64,000 nucleotides of DNA from Burkholderia sp. IMCC1007. Its GTDB lineage: Bacteria > Pseudomonadota > Gammaproteobacteria > Burkholderiales > Burkholderiaceae. The stretch spans positions 1 to 64,000 of the forward strand of contig NZ_JAPVQY010000028.1 of assembly GCF_027257875.1 (NCBI RefSeq), given 5' to 3'. Under the pieces are notes generated by a model. The model saw only the letters and a list, made by a program, of their open reading frames with translations, had not been told where the DNA came from and did not search any database. Position numbers and translations under genes: made by a program. Shown here one piece after another: positions 58,398 to 64,000 of this stretch. The number at the start of each line of letters is the position of its first letter. Within the stretch, counting starts at the first letter, position 1.

Positions 58398-59456
58398 TCA
58401 GATACGCCACGCACCGACGTTGCGCAGCAACTGCCGCGACGACGCGTAACGCAGCGTGCGGCCGACGTCGACCGTCAGCGGCCCCCGCCAGTCGAGTGCG
58501 ATCTCGTAGCGATCGCCGCGTGCGACCTCGATTTCGCGTTCGCCGTCGAACGCGAGCGTGCCGTGCTCGAACGGGATCGTCTGCCACGTGCCCGGTTCGA
58601 GCCGCTCGCAACTGCGCATCACGACGCGATCGACGCGCCCCGGCGCGATCGGTGCGACGAGCGGCGTGCCATCCGTCTTGCCGTCGCCGGCAAAACGCAT
58701 CGCAAGCCCGTGCGGCGCGCTGCGCTCGAGCGGCGCCCACGCACCGCCGAGCGCGGACAGCCCGATGCCGTCCGGTTCCGCGAACGTCAGGTACAGCGTG
58801 TCGATGTCGTCGGGGCCCGAGATCGCCCGCGCGCCGATGAAGCGCTGACGCGCCGCGCACACGTCGACGAGCGCGATCTCCTCGCGTCCCGCGTTCGAAC
58901 CGGCCGTGCAGCGCACGACGAGCCGCTTGTTGCGCGTGAATGCGACGTCGGCCGGCACGGCGCCGGTCGCGGCGAGCCCGGCCGCGACGCCTGCGACCGT
59001 CGCCTCGCGCTGTTCGGGAAACGCGTTGTTGGTGCCGGTGGACAGCGCGACGAGCGGCGTCGCGCCGCAATGCGCGGCGACCGCGCGATGCGTGCCGTCG
59101 CCGCCGAGCACGACGATCAGCGCGACTTCCATCCGGCGCATGCAGACGGCGCCGGCATGCGTATCGGCGACCGTATCGGAGATCGGCAGGTCGATGAATT
59201 CGACGTCGGGCCAGCGCTCGTGCGGCGCGACCGCGCGATGCGTATCGAGCGCTCGCATCAGCAGCGTCGCGATGCCCGTCTTGTCGCGCAACGTCAGTAC
59301 GCGCTCGACGCCCATCGCGCCGAGGCCGGCGAGCAGGCGCACGACCATGTTGGCCTTTTCCGCCGTCGGGAACACGGATGCATGCGTCGTCAGACGGCGA
59401 ATGTCGCGCCCCGATGCGGGGTTCGCGATCACGCCGACGGTCACGGGCGTCGTCAC
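58398..59456 (-). CDS. acoX: Acetoin catabolism protein AcoX (ATP-NAD kinase-like)
   Basis: 352 residues from a GTG start at 59456, supported by GGAG eight bases upstream; the frame continues 115 codons further without merit. GVIANPASGRD and GGDGTHRAV are the NAD-kinase/diacylglycerol-kinase motifs. AcoX is common in aco operons, but its reaction is not established. First gene behind the sigma-54 promoter. Confidence 0.93.
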   Translation of the reverse strand: MTTPVTVGVIANPASGRDIRRLTTHASVFPTAEKANMVVRLLAGLGAMGVERVLTLRDKTGIATLLMRALDTHRAVAPHERWPDVEFIDLPISDTVADTHAGAVCMRRMEVALIVVLGGDGTHRAVAAHCGATPLVALSTGTNNAFPEQREATVAGVAAGLAATGAVPADVAFTRNKRLVVRCTAGSNAGREEIALVDVCAARQRFIGARAISGPDDIDTLYLTFAEPDGIGLSALGGAWAPLERSAPHGLAMRFAGDGKTDGTPLVAPIAPGRVDRVVMRSCERLEPGTWQTIPFEHGTLAFDGEREIEVARGDRYEIALDWRGPLTVDVGRTLRYASSRQLLRNVGAWRI

Positions 59457-59589
59457 GGGCTTGTCTCCATCCAGTGGGCCGGCGCTTGCGCGTTGGCACG
59501 CGCGCCGGTCCTCCATGTGTCGTCCGCCGTCATCGAGAGCAGCGGATCGTCGTCGCCGACGCGATTGCGCCCGGCTTGCCGGCGATATC

Positions 59590-59605
59590 TGCAAGCGGCG
59601 TGCCA
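59590..59605 (-). promoter_or_regulatory. Sigma-54 promoter of the aco operon
   Basis: The minus strand reads TGGCACGCCGCTTGCA: -24 box TGGCACG and -12 box TTGCA with a 4-bp gap, matching the sigma-54 consensus at every conserved position. Transcription would start near 59578, about 120 bp before the acoX GTG. AcoR, encoded divergently, is a sigma-54 activator. Confidence 0.9.
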
Positions 59606-59851
59606 GCGTGTGTGCAACGACCGCCCAACCCGCGTGCGGACGGGCTCGGCGGCGGTGCGCGGGCTCGGCATGGGCTGCCATGACGCGCGTACGCGTCGCG
59701 AAATCGCGCATGCGTCTCACCGTGTCGATCTCGCGGCGCGCATGTTTCGGCAGCGTGGCTCGCACGCCGATCCATCCGGCAGGCCACGCGGAACGCGGCA
59801 CGGCGTGCGCGACCGCGATCCGGGCTGCAACCGCGTGCGGCCCGCCGCTGC

Positions 59852-59900
59852 GTCTCAGCCGCGCGAGACCCGTTGAGATGCGGGTGAGACGAACGTCTCA
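59852..59900. promoter_or_regulatory. GTCTCA dyad cluster: candidate AcoR enhancer
   Basis: GTCTC-N8-GAGAC (59852-59869), TGAGAT (59874-59879) and the perfect dyad TGAGACG-AA-CGTCTCA (59885-59900) lie within 50 bp, about 250-300 bp upstream of the sigma-54 promoter and about 90-140 bp before acoR. This spacing suits an upstream activating sequence; binding by AcoR is inferred. Confidence 0.65.
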
Positions 59901-59992
59901 TGCATCGCGCATGCTGCGATGCAATGTGATCCGCCGAAGCGGATGTGCTACAAGAACAGCGAATTCCCTGCCGTACGGAACCGGAGCCGACC

Positions 59993-61924
59993 ATGCCCTA
60001 TGCCGTCCCCCAGGCCCAGCACGCCGACCGTGTGCTCGGCGCGCTCGCCGGGCGCCTGCCCGCGCCGGCCGACTCGTCGCGCCTCGTGTCGTCGTGGCAG
60101 CGCTCGCTCGAGCGCTATGCGCTCGATCCGGCTTCGTCGATCGGCCCGCGCGTGCTGACCGCCGCCGAGCTGCGCGAGGTGCGCGACAAGGAGGAAGCGT
60201 TCCTGCGCGCGTCGGGCCAGTGTCTGACACGCCTGCACGACATGATTCGCGTTGCCGACTATTGCGTGATGCTGACCGACGCGCACGGCGTGACGATCGA
60301 CTACCGGATCGACCGCGAACGCCGCAACGACTTCCGTCATGCGGGCCTGCACATCGGCTCGTGCTGGTCGGAGAGCGAGGAAGGCACGTGCGGCGTCGCG
60401 AGCGTGCTGACCGATCTCGCGCCGATCACCGTGCACAAGACCGACCACTTTCGCGCGGCGTTCACCACGCTCACCTGCAGCGCGGCGCCGATCTTCTCGC
60501 CGGGCGGCGAACTGATCGGCGTGCTCGATGCATCGGCGGTGCAGTCGCCGGACAACCGTGACAGCCAGCGCCTGGTGTATCAGCTCGTGCGGCAAAGTGC
60601 CGGACTGATCGAGGACGGCTACTTCGTGCACAGCACCGCGCAGCACTGGATATTGTTCGGGCATCCGAATCGTCATTACGTCGAGGCGCAGCCCGAATGG
60701 CTCATCGCGTTCGACGAATGCGGCAACATCGTCGCCGCGAACCGCCACGCGCGCGAAGCGTTGCCGGCACTGCGCGAACCGCGCCATATCGACGAGATCT
60801 TCGACGCGACCGAGATGCCGCTGCGCGATGCCGCGCGGCTCGACGCGATCGTCGCGCTGCGGCTGCGCGCCACCGGCGCCCCGCTTTATGCACGGCTGCG
60901 CGCGCCGCTACGGCGCGCCGGCCGCGATACCGGCACGGTACGGGCCGCCCCGGTATCGCGCCGCCCCGGCACCGCGCAGCGCCATGTCGGTGCGCTCACG
61001 CCGTTCCTGCACAGCAGCGACGCGCGCATCGCGCAGCAGGCCGAGCTCGCGCTGCGTGTCGCGAGCAAGCGGCTGCCGATTCTCGTGCTCGGCGAAACCG
61101 GTGCGGGCAAGGAAGTGTTCGCCCGCGCAATCCACGACGCCGGTGCGCGACGCGCACGGCCGTTCGTCGCGGTCAACTGCGGCGCGCTGCCCGAGGCGCT
61201 GATCGAAAGCGAACTGTTCGGCTACGCGGCCGGCGCGTTTACCGGCGCGCGCAAGCATGGCGCGCGCGGCAAGATCGCGCTCGCCGACGGCGGCACGCTG
61301 TTTCTCGACGAAATCGGCGACATGCCGCTCGCGCTGCAGACGCGCCTGTTGCGCGTGCTCGCCGACGGCGAAGTCGTGCCGCTCGGCAGCGACACGCCGG
61401 TGCGTGTCGATCTGGACGTGATCTGCGCGACGCACCGCGATCTCGCGCAGATGGTGGCCGACGGCACGTTCCGCGAGGATCTGTATTACCGGCTGAGCGG
61501 CGCGACATTCGAGCTGCCGCCGCTGCGCGAGCGCGCGGACGTGGGCGACGTGATCGCCACGGTATTCGCGGAAGAGGCGCAGGCGACCGGCCACGTGCTC
61601 ACGCTCGACCCGGCGCTCGCCGAGCAACTCGCCGCCTACCCGTGGCCCGGCAACGTGCGGCAGCTGCGCAACGTGCTGCGCTATGCGTGCGCGGTGTGCG
61701 ACGCCGCACGCGTGACGCGGCGCGACCTGCCGGCCGATCTCGCCGCACAGCTCGGCGCCGGCCCGGCCGGCGCGCTGCCGGACGACGAGCGCGGCCGCAT
61801 CGTCGCGGCGCTCACCGCGCATCGCTGGCGGCCCGATGCCGCGGCCCACGCGCTCGGCATTTCGCGCGCGACGCTGTACCGGCGCATCGCGAAGCACCGG
61901 ATCGTCGCGCCGCACCGCATCTGA
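59993..61924 (+). CDS. acoR: Sigma-54-dependent activator of acetoin catabolism
   Basis: 643 residues from ATG 59993 (CCGGAG upstream). N-terminal GAF-type sensor (about 75-210), AAA+ domain with Walker A GETGAGKE (about 367-374) and the sigma-54 contact loop GAFTGA (about 413-418), and a C-terminal Fis-type HTH ([17 protein letters not shown]). Divergent from the aco operon and its sigma-54 promoter, so the regulatory target is clear. Confidence 0.95.
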   Translation: MPYAVPQAQHADRVLGALAGRLPAPADSSRLVSSWQRSLERYALDPASSIGPRVLTAAELREVRDKEEAFLRASGQCLTRLHDMIRVADYCVMLTDAHGVTIDYRIDRERRNDFRHAGLHIGSCWSESEEGTCGVASVLTDLAPITVHKTDHFRAAFTTLTCSAAPIFSPGGELIGVLDASAVQSPDNRDSQRLVYQLVRQSAGLIEDGYFVHSTAQHWILFGHPNRHYVEAQPEWLIAFDECGNIVAANRHAREALPALREPRHIDEIFDATEMPLRDAARLDAIVALRLRATGAPLYARLRAPLRRAGRDTGTVRAAPVSRRPGTAQRHVGALTPFLHSSDARIAQQAELALRVASKRLPILVLGETGAGKEVFARAIHDAGARRARPFVAVNCGALPEALIESELFGYAAGAFTGARKHGARGKIALADGGTLFLDEIGDMPLALQTRLLRVLADGEVVPLGSDTPVRVDLDVICATHRDLAQMVADGTFREDLYYRLSGATFELPPLRERADVGDVIATVFAEEAQATGHVLTLDPALAEQLAAYPWPGNVRQLRNVLRYACAVCDAARVTRRDLPADLAAQLGAGPAGALPDDERGRIVAALTAHRWRPDAAAHALGISRATLYRRIAKHRIVAPHRI

Positions 61925-61952
61925 CACATCGAGCGCATCGACACCCCGCGCA

Positions 61953-62387
61953 TCACGCGGCGTGCGCAGCCGCTTCGGTCGAGCGGCCTTCGTGATTGAC
62001 CGCTTCGTCGCGCCGCGTCAATACTTCGTGCGCGGCGAACAACGCGTTGAGCGCGGCCGGAAACCCTGCATACACGGCCATCTGCATGAACACCTCGACG
62101 ATTTCGTCGCGCGTGCAGCCGACGTTCAGCGCCGCCTCGATGTGTACCTTCAGTTGCGGCTGCGCGTTGCCGAGCGCGGCCAGTGCGGCAATCGTCGCGA
62201 TCTCGCGCGATTTGAGGTCGAGCTGCGGCCGGCTATAAATGTCGCCGAAACCGAATTCGACGAGCAGACGCCCGAAGTCGGGCGCGATCGGCGCGAGCGC
62301 CGCGATCACGCGTTCGCCCACTTCGCCGTCGATTTCCTTCAATTTGTTCCAGCCGCGCGTATAGCGATCGTCAACGAGTCGTTCCAT
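61953..62387 (-). CDS. Carboxymuconolactone decarboxylase family protein
   Basis: 144 residues, all-helical CMD/AhpD-like fold: LDLKSREIATIAALAALGNAQPQLKVHIEAALNVGCTRDEIVEVFMQMAVYAGFPAALNAL. Lacks the AhpD CxxC, so it is closer to the PcaC type, but substrate is unknown. Its start overlaps the MerR gene by 17 bp. Convergent with acoR, 28 bp apart. Confidence 0.88.
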   Translation of the reverse strand: MERLVDDRYTRGWNKLKEIDGEVGERVIAALAPIAPDFGRLLVEFGFGDIYSRPQLDLKSREIATIAALAALGNAQPQLKVHIEAALNVGCTRDEIVEVFMQMAVYAGFPAALNALFAAHEVLTRRDEAVNHEGRSTEAAAHAA

Positions 62388-62832
62388 GATGTCCGTCCTG
62401 TTCCGAGGATGATTGAGCAGTGTTCGCCCGTCGCTCCGTCTCGCGCTCCTGCGTCTCGTAGTACGCGATCTTGTCGCCGATCGCGTCGAGGCTCGCCTGC
62501 AGCTCCGCGATATGCGCGCGCACCGCGTCGCGATGCGCGGCCAGCAAGCGCCGCCGCGCGCCGAACGTCGACTCGCCTTGCGCGCGCAATGCCGCGAACT
62601 GCTGCATCTGCGCGATCGGCATGCCGGTCGCTTTCAGACGCATCACGAAGGCAAGCCAGTCGAGATCGGCCGGCGCATAGAGCCGGTGCCCTGCCGCCGT
62701 GCGCGAGATCGCGCGCAGCAGCCCGGCCTGCTCGTAGTACCGCAACGTGTGCGTCGACACGCCCGTCAGTTCGGCGACTTGCCCGATCGTCAGCGGGCCG
62801 GCAGAGGAAGGTGCGGATACGGTTTTCGACAT
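62371..62832 (-). CDS. MerR family transcriptional regulator
   Basis: 153 residues: winged HTH TIGQVAELTGVSTHTLRYYEQAGL and a coiled-coil. No Cys in the ligand end except none near the loop, so not metal-sensing in the classical way. Overlaps the CMD gene by 17 bp and sits behind a MerR-type promoter, so it probably regulates itself and the CMD gene. Confidence 0.9.
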   Translation of the reverse strand: MSKTVSAPSSAGPLTIGQVAELTGVSTHTLRYYEQAGLLRAISRTAAGHRLYAPADLDWLAFVMRLKATGMPIAQMQQFAALRAQGESTFGARRRLLAAHRDAVRAHIAELQASLDAIGDKIAYYETQERETERRANTAQSSSEQDGHHGTTR

Positions 62833-62842
62833 GGCAGGAGCA

Positions 62843-62873
62843 AGGTTAGGAGTTAGAGTTCACTCTAAGTCAA
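62843..62873 (-). promoter_or_regulatory. MerR-type promoter and operator
   Basis: On the minus strand, -35 TTGACT (62873-62868) and -10 TAACCT (62848-62843) are 19 bp apart, and the spacer contains the perfect dyad TTAGAGT-GA-ACTCTAA (62868-62853). This is the textbook layout for MerR activation. Confidence 0.85.
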
Positions 62874-63137
62874 GCGTTGTCGAACGACCAGCGCGTCAAT
62901 GTGCGGCCGTCGCGTCCGCTACCGTCGGACATCGGCGAACACCGTAAAGAATGGTCAAAATCGCGGCCCGGCAGCGCGTTCCGTCTTTACAGCGACGCAA
63001 GCGTTCAGCAAGATTCGGACAGCTTGTCTCAAAAAGGGCACGCATTTGTCCTATGCTTAACGGCGGCGCTCGGACACGCGTCGCCCCGCCGTCCGTTGCA
63101 ACAACCATTCATCCGTCGGAACCTGGGAGCCTTTGCC
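62874..63137. other. Gap between MerR promoter and the ComEA-like gene
   Basis: About 260 bp without a supported gene. It must hold the promoter of the ComEA-like gene; a TATGCT box at 63052-63057 is a possible -10. Nothing else is recognised. Confidence 0.4.
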
Positions 63138-63728
63138 ATGCTGAAAAAGCTGCTGATGCTGTTCGTTGCGCTGTCGCTGTCGCTCGCCGCCGGTCTTGCC
63201 GCGGCCGTCGAAGTCAACACGGCCGATCAGGCCGCGCTCGAATCGGTGAAGGGTCTCGGGCCCGTGAAGTCGAAGGCGATCATCGACGAACGCACCAAGA
63301 ACGGCCCGTTCAAGGATGCGGACGATCTCGCGAATCGCGTCAAGGGCCTCGGCACGAAGTCGGTCGGGCATCTCGAGGAAAACGGCCTGACGATCGGCGG
63401 CTCGTCGGCGCCGCCGAAGGGCGTGAAGCTGTCGAAGCCGGCCGCGACGACGTCGGCCACCCCGTCGACCACGACGTCGGCGGGCACCGCATCGACGTCC
63501 ACGATCGCGGCGCCCACGCCGGCGGCGAGCGCACCGGAAGCGGCCAGCAAGCCGGCCAAGAGCAAGCGTGCATCGAAGAAGGAAAAGGCGGCAGCGGCTG
63601 CCGCGGCATCCGCCGACGCGGGCGCGAGCGCACCGGCCGCTGCGTCGTCCACGAAGGCGACGAAGGGTTCGAAGAAGAAGAGCAAGAAGGACAAGGCCGC
63701 CTCCGCCGCCGCGGCGTCGGGCGCCTGA
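63138..63728 (+). CDS. Exported ComEA-like helix-hairpin-helix protein with histone-H1-like tail
   Basis: 196 residues from ATG 63138. Signal peptide (about 1-23, LLMLFVALSLSLAAGLAAA), then a helix-hairpin-helix pair of the ComEA type (VEVNTADQAALESVKGLGPVKSKAII...), about residues 24-90. The rest is a low-complexity tail of Ala, Thr, Ser and Pro with Lys-rich clusters (KPAKSKRASKKEK and KGSKKKSKKDK). ComEA proteins bind incoming DNA in the periplasm during transformation; the tail resembles histone H1 and would add DNA affinity. Role in uptake is an inference. Confidence 0.88.
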   Translation: MLKKLLMLFVALSLSLAAGLAAAVEVNTADQAALESVKGLGPVKSKAIIDERTKNGPFKDADDLANRVKGLGTKSVGHLEENGLTIGGSSAPPKGVKLSKPAATTSATPSTTTSAGTASTSTIAAPTPAASAPEAASKPAKSKRASKKEKAAAAAAASADAGASAPAAASSTKATKGSKKKSKKDKAASAAAASGA

Positions 63729-63816
63729 TGTGCGCCGCGCGCGCGACGGCGTGCGCGCGGCATTCGTTCAACGGGCGCCGTCGGCACGGCGCCCTTTTCA
63801 GTGAAGGTGAAGAACC

Positions 63817-64000
63817 ATGGGTCTCCTCGACATCGTTGGCGGTCTGATCGGCGGCCAGGCCGGCGGCAACTCGCAAAGCGCGCTCATCACGACCGCGCTC
63901 GAATTCATCAACAACCAGCCGGGCGGCCTGAACGGGCTCATCGAGAAGTTCAAGGCCGGCGGCGCCGGCGACGTGATCGGCTCATGGGTCGGCAACGGCG
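63817..64000 (+). CDS. DUF937 (YidB-like) protein, cut by window edge
   Basis: First 61 codons only, from ATG 63817 behind GAAGGTGAAG. The N-terminus MGLLDIVGGLIGG... and the Gly-rich GGLNGLIEKFKAGGAGDVIGSWVGNG are typical of the DUF937/YidB family, small proteins of unknown function. Confidence 0.85.
   Translation, partial: MGLLDIVGGLIGGQAGGNSQSALITTALEFINNQPGGLNGLIEKFKAGGAGDVIGSWVGNG

Larger units (their letters stand above)
59457..59992. other. 536-bp divergent regulatory region between acoX and acoR
   Basis: No gene supported. It holds the sigma-54 promoter at 59590-59605, a cluster of GTCTCA/TGAGAC half-sites at 59852-59900, and other dyads: TGCATCG-N9-CGATGCA (59901-59923) and GACGCG-CGTA-CGCGTC. 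A single GTCTCA is at 59714-59719. Confidence 0.8.

Noticed and set aside
59457-59801. Upstream extension of the acoX reading frame by 115 codons
   Set aside because: It would cover the sigma-54 promoter, has no ribosome site and reads as Arg/Ala-rich noise. GTG 59456 with GGAG is better.

Overview
The window looks like a stretch of the main chromosome of a Burkholderia species, most likely a member of the Burkholderia cepacia complex. This is inferred from the very high G+C content with strong GC3 bias, the gene families (HisZ, HflK/HflC, Hfq, a class I PHA synthase, DUF2065) and the betaproteobacterial gene order. The species call is recognition, not a database result. I see no rRNA, tRNA, insertion sequence, prophage or CRISPR array; the only RNA gene I recognise is the signal recognition particle RNA.

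Layout, left to right. (1) 1-3164, minus strand: polyhydroxybutyrate genes phaC and phaA (phaA cut by the window edge by a few codons), with an attenuator-like inverted-repeat arrangement between them. (2) 3.5-6.5 kb: pgeF and rluD (minus), divergent from bamD (plus). (3) 6.5-10 kb, minus: a DinG/YoaA-type Fe-S helicase, a small DUF465 protein and an exported coiled-coil protein; then tex (plus) and the potassium transporter kup (minus), convergent on a shared terminator. (4) 14.7-31.3 kb, minus: one co-oriented array, ndk-rlmN-rodZ-ispG-hisS-yfgM-like-bamB-der-hfq-hflX-hflK-hflC-DUF2065-hisZ-purA-phosphoribosyltransferase. It mixes nucleotide metabolism, translation, isoprenoid synthesis, outer-membrane assembly and membrane proteolysis control. 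Several of its wider gaps carry strong hairpins, one of them a complete intrinsic terminator between rodZ and ispG. (5) 31.5-35.6 kb: a Bax-inhibitor-1 family membrane protein, rlmD, an endonuclease/exonuclease/phosphatase protein and a PolB-type exonuclease. (6) 35.6-39.3 kb, minus: surE-pcm-nlpD-rpoS, the stationary-phase operon. (7) 39.5-44.2 kb, minus: ffs (SRP RNA)-dnaX-ybaB-recR followed by a CoA-transferase. (8) 44.6-53.3 kb, plus: trxA, rho, a MerR regulator overlapping an MFS exporter, an MtfA-type peptidase, rpmE2, a GT-C glycosyltransferase and a MATE exporter.

(9) 53.4-61.9 kb is the main accessory metabolic module, for acetoin breakdown: acoX, a short-chain dehydrogenase, acoA, acoB, acoC and a second-type lipoyl synthase gene run leftward, and the sigma-54 activator acoR runs rightward from the shared 536-bp gap. 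That gap holds a near-perfect sigma-54 promoter (TGGCACG-N4-TTGCA) facing the aco genes and a cluster of GTCTCA dyads 250-300 bp upstream of it, a classic enhancer arrangement. E1 alpha, E1 beta, E2 and a lipoylation enzyme are encoded, but no E3 gene, so the complex must borrow dihydrolipoamide dehydrogenase from elsewhere. (10) 61.9-64 kb: a MerR regulator translationally overlapping a carboxymuconolactone decarboxylase-family protein behind a textbook 19-bp-spacer MerR promoter, an exported ComEA-like DNA-binding protein with a histone-H1-like tail, and the start of a DUF937 protein.

Most of the window is conserved core genome. I did not find a convincing wholly new system. The most checkable new signals are regulatory: the phaC-phaA alternative hairpins, the aco enhancer region, the two MerR operators, the intercistronic hairpins, and the odd trxA-rho leader repeat.
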